DNA of 7,820 nt from UBA11164 sp002420085 (GCA_031976395.1 DALYLJ010000152.1:1-7820), one strand, 5' to 3'. Shown: positions 1-6,967, counted from the first letter of the stretch. Program-made: numbers and translations. The notes: a model not told the origin generated them from the letters alone.

Positions 1-148
1 CCAGTTCGGCTCGGGTCGAGCCAGGGCCGAGTGGGACGCGCTGATTCGAGGCGGGCGGATCGGTGGATTCAGGCACGGCTCAAGGCGATCGTGTTCGACT
101 GCGGCTCGCGCTCGCAGACCCCACGACTCGCCGATCGGAGAACCCGCA
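1..148. other. Leading stretch without a recognisable gene
   Basis: No protein family is recognisable here on either strand. The frame of the following gene stays open leftward to the window edge but has no ATG, GTG or TTG start in it, and the signal peptide of that gene begins at 149, so I do not extend it. A short GC hairpin (GGCTCG, loop GGT, CGAGCC, positions 8-22) has no T-tract and may be chance or the weak end of an upstream gene. The stretch probably carries the promoter of the TraB/GumN gene, but I cannot pick out -35/-10 boxes. Confidence 0.5.
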
Positions 149-1246
149 ATGCCCAAGCTACCAGTGACACCTGTGCTGATCTCGATCCTGTTGGCAATCG
201 CATCGGCCGCTGCTTTGGCGGGTGCGCAGACGCCGGTCGCGGCGGAGGTCGAAGCCGGGATCGAAGTCGATGCCGATGCCGAGGTCGATGCCGAGGCCGC
301 AACCGATATCGCAATCGAGGCCGCAACCGGGACGCCGACCCTGGCGACCGTGGTGGTCAGCGGGGTTCAGCCGGGTCCGGGACTGTGGCGGGTGTCCGAT
401 CAGGCTGGCCATGCGTTGTGGATTCTCGGCACGCTCTCGCCGGTGCCGAGGCGGATGCGTTGGGAGTCGGCCGAGGTCGAGCGGGTGCTGGCCGAGGCCG
501 GCAGCATTCTGACCGAGCCGGGCGCGACCGTGCGCGCCAAGGTGGGTCTGTTCGCCGGGCTGGGCATGCTGCCGACGGCGATGCGGGCACGCAACAATCC
601 CGAGCGCCAGCGTCTGGTCGAAATCGTGCCCGAGGCCGATTATCGCCGGTGGACCGTTCTCCGGCAGCGCTATCTCGGTTCCGGTACGGCGATCGAGAAG
701 CGTCGCCCGATCCTGGCGGCTGATGCGTTGTTCCGCGAGGCGCTCGACGACAGCGGGCTGACTGCGGATGACCGGGTCTGGCCGGTGCTGCGCAAACTGG
801 CCCGGAAGCACGAGGTCGAGATCGTCGATGTCCGGGTTGCCGTGGAGATCAGTGATCCGAAGGCGGCGCTCAAGCAGTTCGCACGCGAGGATCTGGATGA
901 CCTGCCGTGCTTCACGGCCACGCTGACTCGGCTGGAAACCGATCTCGAAGCGATGAGACAGCGCGCCAATGCCTGGGCGATCGGCGATATCGAGACCCTG
1001 CGCGAACTGCCTTACCGCGATCAGGAGGTGGTCTGCGCACAGGCGATGCTGGCCAGTGAAGTCGCTCGCGAGCAGGGCATCACCGACCTGCCGGCACGGG
1101 TGCGTGCTGCCTGGCTGGATGCCGCCGAGGCGGCCCTGGCCCGCGATGCCACCAGTTTCGCGGTGCTGCCGATGCGCACCCTGCTGGCCGAGGATGGCCT
1201 GCTGGCGGAACTCGGCCGGCGCGGCTATCGGGTCGAGCAGCCCTGA
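149..1246 (+). CDS. Secreted TraB/GumN family protein, atypical metal motif
   Basis: A 365-residue exported protein of the TraB/GumN (TIKI-like) family. Residues 1-26 are a Sec signal peptide with likely cleavage after AGA (24-26). An acidic Ala/Glu/Asp-rich linker follows (about 32-60), then a TVVVSG patch (67-72), then the TraB domain from about 78 (GLWRVSDQAG...LWILGTLSPVP) to the C-terminal signature SFAVLPMRTLLAEDGLL and GYRVEQP. Known family members with activity carry a GxxH motif near the first strand. Here the equivalent is G94-T95-L96-S97, so the histidine is a serine and metal-dependent peptidase activity is doubtful. GGAGA at 137-141, 7 nt before the ATG, supports the start. The gene stands alone and converges with the acyl-CoA dehydrogenase gene. 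The family call is by recalled similarity to Xanthomonadales homologues with the same GTLSPxP motif; the function is unknown. Confidence 0.88.
   Translation: MPKLPVTPVLISILLAIASAAALAGAQTPVAAEVEAGIEVDADAEVDAEAATDIAIEAATGTPTLATVVVSGVQPGPGLWRVSDQAGHALWILGTLSPVPRRMRWESAEVERVLAEAGSILTEPGATVRAKVGLFAGLGMLPTAMRARNNPERQRLVEIVPEADYRRWTVLRQRYLGSGTAIEKRRPILAADALFREALDDSGLTADDRVWPVLRKLARKHEVEIVDVRVAVEISDPKAALKQFAREDLDDLPCFTATLTRLETDLEAMRQRANAWAIGDIETLRELPYRDQEVVCAQAMLASEVAREQGITDLPARVRAAWLDAAEAALARDATSFAVLPMRTLLAEDGLLAELGRRGYRVEQP
242..328 (+). repeat. Imperfect short tandem repeat coding an acidic linker
   Basis: Within the TraB/GumN gene, units built from GAGGTCGATGCC and GAGGCCGCAACC recur imperfectly and encode a low-complexity Ala/Glu/Asp/Val/Ile segment (residues about 32-60) between the signal peptide and the folded domain. 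The unit lengths are multiples of three, so copy changes would keep the frame. It reads as a flexible acidic spacer in the periplasm; no specific binding role can be seen. Confidence 0.6.
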
Positions 1247-1249
1247 GCC

Positions 1250-1265
1250 GCGCCGTTCCGGGCGC
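1250..1265. terminator. Weak possible bidirectional hairpin between convergent genes
   Basis: The 34-bp gap between the two convergent stop codons contains GCGCC (1250-1254), a 6-nt loop, and GGCGC (1261-1265). It is a short, pure-GC stem with no T-run on either strand, so it is not a standard intrinsic terminator. Position is its main support; it could be chance in GC-rich DNA. Confidence 0.2.
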
Positions 1266-1280
1266 CGTCGATCAGCCGGA

Positions 1281-3065
1281 TCAGGTGAACTGGCTGTCGG
1301 CGAGGCTCATCAGGGTGTCGGCACCGCTGGCGATGGCAGCGGCATGGGCGTCGCAGCGCGGCAGGATGCGGGCGAAGTAGAAGCGGGCGGTCTCACGCTT
1401 GCCGGCCTTGACCGCTTCCGGCAGGTCGGCGGTCTCGGCCGCGACCACCGCACGTGCCCACCAGTAGGCGAGCAGGACATAGCCCGTGTAGAACAGGTAG
1501 TCGTAGGCGGCTGCGCCCAGTTCGTCCGGATTGCCCGCAGCCTTGCCGGCGATCTCCAGGGTCATCCGGGCGAGTTCGCCCTGACGGGTCTTGAGCGTGG
1601 CGATGAACTCGGCGACCGCCGGGTTGCCTTCCTGCTCGCGGCAGAAGGCATCGAGCATGGCGGCTGCCTGACGCAGGCCGGCGCCCTGCTGCTGGACGAT
1701 CTTGCGGCCGAGCAGGTCGATCGACTGGATGCCGGTGGTGCCCTCATAGATGGTGGTGATGCGGGCGTCGCGAGCGAGTTGCTCCATGCCCCATTCGCGG
1801 ATGTAGCCGTGGCCGCCGAACACTTGCAGGGCGTGGTAGGTGCATTCCACGCTCCACTCGGTGAGGCAGGCTTTCACCACCGGGGTGAGGTAGCTCAGCA
1901 GCAGGTCGGCATTCTGACGCTCGCTCGGGTCGCTGCTGCGCTCGATGATATCGACCAGGCTCGCGGCGTGGGTCGCCAGCAGTCGGCTGCCTTCCGAGAG
2001 TGCCTTGCAGGTCAGCAGCATGCGCCGGATGTCGGGATGGACGATCAGCGGGTCGGCCGGCTTGTCCGGGAACTTCGGGCCGGACAGCGAACGCATCTGC
2101 AGGCGGTCGCGGGCATAGGCGAGGGCGTTCTGGTAGGCGCGGTCGATCAGGGCCAGGCCCTGGATGCCGACCGCCAGCCGGGCCGTGTTCATCATGGTGA
2201 ACATGGCGACCAGGCCGCGATTGGCTTCGCCGATCAGGTAACCCTGGGCGCCGTCGAAGTTCATCACGCAGGTGGCCGAGCCGTGGATGCCCATCTTGTG
2301 CTCGATCGAACCGCAGCGAACGGCGTTGCGCTCGCCCATCCGCCCCTCGCGATCGACCTTCATCTTCGGGACGATGAACAGCGAGATGCCCTTGGTGCCG
2401 GCCGGGGCATCCGGCAGTCGGGCCAGCACCAGGTGAACGATGTTTTCGGTGAAATCGTGTTCCCCGGCGGTGATGAAGATCTTGGTGCCGGTGATCGAAT
2501 AGGCGCCATCGGCGTCCGGTTCAGCACGGGTCTTGAGCAGGCCGAGGTCGGAGCCGCAGTGCGGCTCGGTCAGACACATGGTGCCGGTCCAGCGGCCGGC
2601 GACGATCGGCTTGAGGAAGGCGTCCTGCTGCCAGGGCTGGCCGTGCTGCCTGAGCGCCTCGGTGGCGCCGTGCGAGAGCAGCGGGTAGTTGCCCCAGGCG
2701 AGATTGGCGGCGTCGATCATTTCCTTGAGTGCCGCGCCGAGCGACTCCGGCAGATGCTGGCCGCCGAATGCCTCCGGTGCGGTCAGGCCGGACCAGCCGC
2801 CCTCGACGAACTGATCGTAGGCGGCCTTGAAGCCGGTCGGGGTGGTCACCGCGCCGGTGTTCGGGTCGAAGCCGCAGCCCTCGCTGTCGCCGACCGCATT
2901 GAGCGGCGCCAGCACGGTCTCGTTGAACCGGGCGGCCTCATCGATCACGGCATCGAGCATTTCGCGATCGACCTCGATCCCGAGCCGGGCGTAGAGATCG
3001 CCGACGTTCAACACGTCGAACAGGGCGAAGCGGATGTCGGCGACCGGGGCTTTGTAGTGGTTCAT
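1281..3065 (-). CDS. Acyl-CoA dehydrogenase, long C-terminal-domain type (DmdC/FadE-like)
   Basis: A 594-residue FAD-dependent acyl-CoA dehydrogenase that introduces the alpha-beta double bond into an acyl-CoA and passes electrons to electron-transfer flavoprotein; expected cytoplasmic. The order is: the N-terminal segment of this subfamily (MNHYKAPVADIRFALFDVL), the helical N domain, the substrate/FAD motif MCLTEPHCGSD (163-173), the middle beta domain with GTKIFITAGEHD (193-204), the flavin-binding helix region QVFGGHGYIREWGMEQLARD (414-433), and YEGTTGIQ (440-447), whose E441 is the expected catalytic base. A further C-terminal helical domain follows. About 595 residues is usual for the subfamily annotated as 3-methylmercaptopropionyl-CoA dehydrogenase (DmdC), but the real substrate cannot be read from sequence and a medium or long fatty acyl-CoA is equally likely. 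I chose the ATG at 3065 over one at 3149 because GGAGAG lies 5 nt before it and conservation begins at MNHYKAP. Confidence 0.95.
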   Translation of the reverse strand: MNHYKAPVADIRFALFDVLNVGDLYARLGIEVDREMLDAVIDEAARFNETVLAPLNAVGDSEGCGFDPNTGAVTTPTGFKAAYDQFVEGGWSGLTAPEAFGGQHLPESLGAALKEMIDAANLAWGNYPLLSHGATEALRQHGQPWQQDAFLKPIVAGRWTGTMCLTEPHCGSDLGLLKTRAEPDADGAYSITGTKIFITAGEHDFTENIVHLVLARLPDAPAGTKGISLFIVPKMKVDREGRMGERNAVRCGSIEHKMGIHGSATCVMNFDGAQGYLIGEANRGLVAMFTMMNTARLAVGIQGLALIDRAYQNALAYARDRLQMRSLSGPKFPDKPADPLIVHPDIRRMLLTCKALSEGSRLLATHAASLVDIIERSSDPSERQNADLLLSYLTPVVKACLTEWSVECTYHALQVFGGHGYIREWGMEQLARDARITTIYEGTTGIQSIDLLGRKIVQQQGAGLRQAAAMLDAFCREQEGNPAVAEFIATLKTRQGELARMTLEIAGKAAGNPDELGAAAYDYLFYTGYVLLAYWWARAVVAAETADLPEAVKAGKRETARFYFARILPRCDAHAAAIASGADTLMSLADSQFT

Positions 3066-3149
3066 TGCAACTCTCCGTGATGCGGATTCAGGGTTGGATG
3101 ATGGAATTTCAGGCAGGTCGAGCGGGCCGACATGGATCGCCAGCGGCAT

Positions 3150-3162
3150 CGACCCTCGGTCG
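3150..3162 (-). other. Small hairpin just after the lipoprotein stop codon
   Basis: CGACC and GGTCG form a 5-bp stem with a 3-nt loop, starting 3 nt past the stop codon of the lipoprotein gene on the minus strand. No T-run follows. It could slow or partly end transcription, or protect the lipoprotein mRNA, before the dehydrogenase start about 85 nt further on. It is short enough to be chance. Confidence 0.25.
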
Positions 3163-3165
3163 GAC

Positions 3166-3645
3166 TCAGCGCAGGACGCCGGACAGACCGGGGACCGGGG
3201 TCAGCACGCCCTCGAACTGCTGCGGCCAACGGCCGCGCGGCTCCAACGCTGCGGCTTCACCGGTCACCGAATAGCGCACCGAGCGGCCCTCGGCGAGGGC
3301 GCGTTCGATCGTGCGTGCGGCATCGGCGTGCGGCCGCAACGTCATGTCGAACGGCTCGGCAGCGCCGGCCGCCATGCCAATGTCGGTCTCGAACACGATC
3401 GGGCCGGCCGGTGTGCCTTCGATATCGAGTCGGACATCGATCCGGCCGTAGCGAACCTTGACCGTGCTGAAATTGGTCAGGCGGACGACCACCCGCCAGC
3501 TTCCGTCGGCCTGCACGGCCAACTCCTGGAGACGGGTCTGGGGCGGCCAGACCCGCTCGGGCAGCCCTTGGCTGCCGATGCCGCCGCCGCAGCCGGCCAG
3601 CAGGATCGTCAAGGCGGTCAGAAACAGCGCGCGCAGCATTGCCAT
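3166..3645 (-). CDS. Putative lipoprotein, LEA type 2-like
   Basis: A 159-residue lipoprotein. Residues 1-18 form a short signal peptide ending in the lipobox L16-A17-G18-C19; Gly at +2 and no Asp suggest sorting to the outer membrane. The mature part (WPPQTRLQELAVQADGSWRV, then VVRLTNFSTVKVRYGRIDVRL) looks like a LEA type 2/WHy beta-sandwich: alternating hydrophobic strands with an Asn-Phe-Ser turn, as in small lipoproteins I recall from Xanthomonadales. No enzymatic residues are evident; a structural or binding role in the cell envelope is inferred. The start is uncertain: ATG at 3645 and an in-frame ATG at 3639 both leave a workable signal peptide, and neither has a good Shine-Dalgarno. 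It lies 100 bp upstream of the acyl-CoA dehydrogenase gene on the same strand, but the gap and the dehydrogenase's own ribosome site make a functional link uncertain. Confidence 0.8.
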   Translation of the reverse strand: MAMLRALFLTALTILLAGCGGGIGSQGLPERVWPPQTRLQELAVQADGSWRVVVRLTNFSTVKVRYGRIDVRLDIEGTPAGPIVFETDIGMAAGAAEPFDMTLRPHADAARTIERALAEGRSVRYSVTGEAAALEPRGRWPQQFEGVLTPVPGLSGVLR

Positions 3646-3692
3646 CGGTCACCATGCGTCGGCGAATGGAACCGAAGGATAGCAGGCGACGG

Positions 3693-3716
3693 GCCATTTC
3701 GGCCGGTCGAAATGGC
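3693..3716. promoter_or_regulatory. 24-bp near-perfect palindrome, candidate operator
   Basis: Left arm GCCATTTCG and right arm CGAAATGGC are exact reverse complements. The six central bases are themselves palindromic apart from one mismatched pair (3702/3707), so 22 of 24 positions are symmetric. It lies 47 bp upstream of the lipoprotein start and 235 bp upstream of the TldD start. The arms are less GC-rich than the surroundings, and no T-run follows on either strand, so a dimeric repressor or activator site fits better than a terminator. The regulator is unknown. Confidence 0.45.
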
Positions 3717-3860
3717 ATAAATCGTGGGTTTTCGCCGGGCCGCGTTCAGCCAGGAATCGTCTCCACCCATGGCTATCGTCACATGACCGCTCGGGTGCGG
3801 CCGTGCAAGATGGCTGGCAACCCGGTCCGCTCAGTGCCGTCCGGGCGCCGAACATCGCTT

Positions 3861-3874
3861 CGATCGGCCGATCG
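3861..3874. repeat. 14-bp perfect palindrome of CGATCG units
   Basis: CGATCGGCCGATCG is its own reverse complement and lies about 80 bp upstream of the TldD start. It is made of two CGATCG hexamers, which are abundant across this whole window, so it may be a local instance of that genomic bias and not a regulator site. Confidence 0.4.
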
Positions 3875-3940
3875 GCCGGGGCGGCGACCCGACATCGCGA
3901 GATGCAGCCGCGATCCGAACCTGACATCCAGTCCTCCTCG

Positions 3941-3946
3941 GGAGAG
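3941..3946 (+). promoter_or_regulatory. Ribosome binding site of the TldD-type gene
   Basis: GGAGAG lies 5 nt before the ATG at 3952, the same motif and spacing as in front of the acyl-CoA dehydrogenase gene. CTCC just upstream (3934-3937) could pair with GGAG (3941-3944) across a 3-nt loop and partly mask the site; this is short and unproven. Confidence 0.6.
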
Positions 3947-3951
3947 CAACA

Positions 3952-5586
3952 ATGGATAGACGCAATTTCATCACCCTGGCCGGGCTCACAGCCGCCGGTC
4001 TGCTGATTCCGCTGCCCGGCCGACTGATCGCCGCCGAGGCCCTGGCCGACGGGCGGATCGACGTCGCGATCAAGAAGGCATTGGCCGATCGTGCCCTCCA
4101 GGCCGCGACCGAGGCCGGTGCAAGCTACTGCGACGTGCGCATCGGCCGCTATCTCAACCAGTTCGTGGTGACTCGCGAGGACAAGGTCCAAAACGTGGTC
4201 AATACCGAGTCGATCGGGGCGGGCGTGCGGGTCATCGCCAACGGTACCTGGGGCTTTGCCGCCACCAATCAGTTGACCGCCGAGGCGATCGCGGCGGCCG
4301 CCCGGCAGGCGGTGGCGATCGCCAAGGCCAACTCGGTGATCCAGACCGAGCCGGTGCAGTTGGCGCCGGTCAAGGGCGTGGGCGAAGTGAGTTGGGCTAC
4401 CCCGATCAAGAAGAACGCGATGGAGGTGCCGGTCAAGGACAAGGTCGATCTGCTGCTGGCGGCCAATGCCGCCGCCCTGGCTGCCGGCGCCAATTTCGTC
4501 AATTCGACCCTGTTCCTGGTCAACGAGCAGAAATATTTCGCCTCGACCGATGGCAGCTACATCGACCAGGATGTCCATCGCATCTGGGTGCCGATGCAGG
4601 TCACCGCCGTGGACAAGGCGAGTGGCAAGTTCCGTTCGCGCTCCGGGTTCGGTTCGCCGATGGGCATGGGCTACGAATACCTCGATGGTGATCCGGCCGA
4701 GCGGGTCAGCATGCCCGGTGGCGCGATCGCCTATCGCAATTCCTACAACATCGTCGAGGACGCCGCCGCTGCCGCCCGCCAGGCGCGCGAGAAACTGACT
4801 GCGCCCTCGGTCAAACCGGGCAAGTACGATCTGGTGCTGGACCCCGACCACCTGTGGCTGACCATTCACGAGTCGGTCGGCCATCCGCTCGAACTCGACC
4901 GTGTGCTCGGCTACGAGGCCAATTTCGCCGGCACCAGCTTCGCCACGCTCGACAAGCGCGCCTCCGGCTTCCGCTATGGCAGCGAGATCGTCAATCTGTT
5001 CGCCGACAAGACCCAGCCGCACAGCCTGGGCGCGGTCGGTTACGACGACGAGGGCGTACCGACCAAGCGTTGGGATCTGGTCAAGGACGGCATCCTGGTC
5101 GATTACCAGAAGATCCGCGATCAGGCCCACATCCTCGGCCAGAGCGCATCCGATGGCTGCTGCTATGCCGATTCCTGGTCGAGCGTGCAGTTCCAGCGCA
5201 TGCCCAATGTCTCGCTGGCGCCGGGCAAGACCCCGCTGACCGTCGAGCAGATGATCGCCGACGTCGAGGATGGCATCTACATCATCGGCAACGGCTCGTT
5301 TTCGATCGATCAGCAGCGTTACAACGCCCAGTTCGGTGGGCAGCTCTTCTACGAGATCAAGGACGGCAAGATCACCGGCCAGATCGAGGATGTCGCCTAC
5401 CAGATGCGCACCCCGGAGTTCTGGAATGCCTGCGCCGCGATCTGCGACGAACGCGACTACCGGATCGGTGGTTCGTTCTTCGACGGCAAGGGCCAGCCCT
5501 CGCAGGTCTCGGCGGTCTCGCACGGCTCGGCGACCGCGCGCTTCAACGGCATCAATGTCATCAACACCGCGCGCAGCCTCGGCTGA
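3952..5586 (+). CDS. Tat-exported TldD/PmbA family metallopeptidase, catalytic subunit type
   Basis: A 544-residue TldD-type metallopeptidase. Residues 1-30 are a twin-arginine signal (R3-R4-N-F-I, hydrophobic stretch, likely cleavage after AEA 28-30), so it should leave the cytoplasm folded, unlike E. coli TldD. The TldD N domain follows (about 45-125, with CDVRIGRY, VQNVVNTESIGAGVRV and GTWGFAATN), a middle part with FASTDGSYIDQDVHRIW, and the C-terminal catalytic domain starting near KPGKYDLVLDP. The zinc motif H306-E307-S-V-G-H311 is intact, followed by PLELDRVLGYEANFAGTSF. The later RMPNVSLAPG and GIYIIGNG segments match family signatures. By hand alignment, the C-terminal cysteine that serves as third metal ligand in E. 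coli TldD is not at the matching place (F510/D511). C494 and C498 lie nearby. First gene of a three-gene operon; the TldE-type gene follows after 24 bp. The substrate is unknown. I give no gene symbol because this is a divergent, exported paralogue type. Confidence 0.93.
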   Translation: MDRRNFITLAGLTAAGLLIPLPGRLIAAEALADGRIDVAIKKALADRALQAATEAGASYCDVRIGRYLNQFVVTREDKVQNVVNTESIGAGVRVIANGTWGFAATNQLTAEAIAAAARQAVAIAKANSVIQTEPVQLAPVKGVGEVSWATPIKKNAMEVPVKDKVDLLLAANAAALAAGANFVNSTLFLVNEQKYFASTDGSYIDQDVHRIWVPMQVTAVDKASGKFRSRSGFGSPMGMGYEYLDGDPAERVSMPGGAIAYRNSYNIVEDAAAAARQAREKLTAPSVKPGKYDLVLDPDHLWLTIHESVGHPLELDRVLGYEANFAGTSFATLDKRASGFRYGSEIVNLFADKTQPHSLGAVGYDDEGVPTKRWDLVKDGILVDYQKIRDQAHILGQSASDGCCYADSWSSVQFQRMPNVSLAPGKTPLTVEQMIADVEDGIYIIGNGSFSIDQQRYNAQFGGQLFYEIKDGKITGQIEDVAYQMRTPEFWNACAAICDERDYRIGGSFFDGKGQPSQVSAVSHGSATARFNGINVINTARSLG

Positions 5587-5597
5587 TCGTTGCTCTC

Positions 5598-5602
5598 AGG
5601 AG
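5598..5602 (+). promoter_or_regulatory. Ribosome binding site deciding the TldE-type start
   Basis: AGGAG lies 8 nt before the ATG at 5611. An in-frame TTG at 5590 would add seven residues (LSGEPV region) that are themselves encoded by this ribosome site, so the ATG at 5611 is preferred. Confidence 0.75.
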
Positions 5603-5610
5603 AACCTGTC

Positions 5611-6960
5611 ATGACCCTATTCAACGAATCCGAAGCCCGCGCCATCCTTGAGAAGACCATCGGTTTCTCGACCGCCGATGAGTGCATCGCCACCCTCAAC
5701 GGCAGCATCGAGGGCAATGTCCGCTTTGCTCGCAACAGCGTATCCACCAGCGGTGAGGTTGCCGATACCTCGCTGGCGATCCAGGTCGCCTTTGGCAAGC
5801 GGGTCGGCACCACGACCACCAATGTCTTCGACGATGCCGCCCTCGAACGGGCGGTGCGTCGGGCCGAGGAACTCGCCCGGCTGGCGCCGGAGAATCCCGA
5901 GTTCATGCCGACCGTGGACAAGCAGCGCTATCCGGCCACGCCGACCTTCGTGCAGGCTACGGCCGACATCGACCCGGCCTACCGTGCCAAGGTCGCACTC
6001 GACTCGATCGCCCCGTGCCGCAAGGAGGGTCTGGTCGCTGCCGGCTTCCTCTCGGACGTGCGTGGTTTCGTGGCGACCGCCAACAGTCGGGGCAATTTCG
6101 GCTACCAGACCCTGACCAGTCTCGACTACACCTGCACGGTGCGTACCGGCGATGACGCCGGCTCCGGCTGGGTTGCCCGCAATCTCGCCGATGCCGCGCA
6201 GTTCGATGCCAGCAGCGAGATCGGCACCGCCATCGTCAAGGCCAAGGGCTCGGCCGAGGCGCGCGCCCTGGAGCCCGGCAAGTACACCGTAGTGCTGGAA
6301 CCCGCCGCCGTCTCGGGCCTGCTGATGTTCATGCTGTTCGGCTTCGATGCCCGCCAGGCCGATGAGGGCCGCAGCTTCCTGTCGAAGAAGGGCGGCGGCA
6401 ACCGCCTCGGCGAGAAGCTGTTCGACGAGCGCATCAGCGCCTACAGCGACCCGGCCCACCCGGAAGTGGCCGTGCTGCCCTGGGATCAGGACGGTCTGCT
6501 GCGCGATCGGCGCCCGATCATCGACAAGGGCGTGGTCAAGCACCTCAACTATTCGCGCTACTGGGCCAGCAAGCAGGGCATCGATCCGGTGCCGCAGCCG
6601 GGCAACATCATCATGGCCGGTGGCGAGAAGTCGACCGAGGAACTGGTGGCCTCGACCCGGCGCGGCATCCTGGTGACCCGCACCTGGTACATCCGGATGG
6701 TCGATCCGCAGACCGTGCTGCTGACCGGCCTCACCCGCGACGGCACCTTCTACATCGAGAACGGCGAGGTCAAGTATCCGATCAAGAACTTCCGCTTCAA
6801 CGAGTCGCCGGTGATCATGCTCAACAACGTCGAGGAACTTGGCCGATCGATCCGTATCAACGGCGGTGCCGGGGTTGGCGGTGGACCGGGCATCGCGATG
6901 ATGGTACCGGCGATGAAGGTTCGCGACTTCACCTTCACCTCGCTGTCGGACGCGGTCTGA
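5611..6960 (+). CDS. TldE/PmbA family protein, non-catalytic partner, no signal peptide
   Basis: A 449-residue PmbA/TldE-type protein. Its N-terminus (MTLFNESEARAILEKTIGFSTADE) is amphipathic helix with no Sec or Tat signal. Family features are NVRFARNSVSTSGEVAD early on, KPG-like EPGKYTVVLEP (221-231) opening the C-terminal domain, FDARQADEGRSFLSKKGGG, and the long conserved block RGILVTRTWYIRMVDPQTVLLTGLTRDG (from 351). There is no HExxxH; the corresponding place reads EPAAVSGLLMFML, as expected for the subunit that shapes the substrate tunnel in the known TldD-TldE heterodimer. It lies 24 bp after the TldD-type gene with its own Shine-Dalgarno, and 7 bp before the DUF4159 gene, which supports co-transcription. 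A roughly 1:1 complex with the upstream TldD is inferred. If so, the Tat signal on TldD would have to carry both subunits across the membrane. Confidence 0.92.
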   Translation: MTLFNESEARAILEKTIGFSTADECIATLNGSIEGNVRFARNSVSTSGEVADTSLAIQVAFGKRVGTTTTNVFDDAALERAVRRAEELARLAPENPEFMPTVDKQRYPATPTFVQATADIDPAYRAKVALDSIAPCRKEGLVAAGFLSDVRGFVATANSRGNFGYQTLTSLDYTCTVRTGDDAGSGWVARNLADAAQFDASSEIGTAIVKAKGSAEARALEPGKYTVVLEPAAVSGLLMFMLFGFDARQADEGRSFLSKKGGGNRLGEKLFDERISAYSDPAHPEVAVLPWDQDGLLRDRRPIIDKGVVKHLNYSRYWASKQGIDPVPQPGNIIMAGGEKSTEELVASTRRGILVTRTWYIRMVDPQTVLLTGLTRDGTFYIENGEVKYPIKNFRFNESPVIMLNNVEELGRSIRINGGAGVGGGPGIAMMVPAMKVRDFTFTSLSDAV

Positions 6961-6967
6961 TCCGGTC

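Larger units (their letters stand above)
3646..3951. promoter_or_regulatory. Divergent intergenic region between lipoprotein and TldD operon
   Basis: These 306 bases lie between two diverging genes and must hold promoters for both, although I see no clear sigma70 box pair. A possible -10 for the lipoprotein gene (TATCCT on the minus strand, 3677-3682) has no matching -35. The region holds a 24-bp near-palindrome (3693-3716), a 14-bp palindrome (3861-3874) and the TldD ribosome site GGAGAG (3941-3946). Open frames crossing it have no recognisable protein content. Confidence 0.5.

Noticed and set aside
31..723. 230-codon plus-strand frame overlapping the TraB/GumN gene
   Set aside because: Arg/Gly-rich translation typical of a shifted frame, with no domain. 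The frame starting at 149 has the signal peptide and domain.
969..3080. 703-codon plus-strand open frame opposite the acyl-CoA dehydrogenase gene
   Set aside because: The dehydrogenase on the other strand has full family motifs. The long opposite frame is what high GC third positions produce, and its translation has no recognisable domain.
3066..3149. 28-residue N-terminal extension of the acyl-CoA dehydrogenase from the ATG at 3149
   Set aside because: The extension does not resemble the family, while the ATG at 3065 has GGAGAG at 5 nt and starts the conserved MNHYKAP segment.
3693..3716. Palindrome read as an intrinsic terminator
   Set aside because: It lies between diverging genes, not after a gene, and no T-run follows on either strand.
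3639..3959. 106-codon plus-strand frame in the divergent intergenic region
   Set aside because: Arg/Ser/Pro-rich with no Shine-Dalgarno and no recognisable content; it overlaps the ribosome site and start of the TldD-type gene.
3649..5523. 624-codon minus-strand open frame opposite the TldD-type gene
   Set aside because: The translation is a low-complexity Asp/Gly/Arg/Leu-rich shadow. The plus strand carries a clear Tat signal, HExxxH and a ribosome site.
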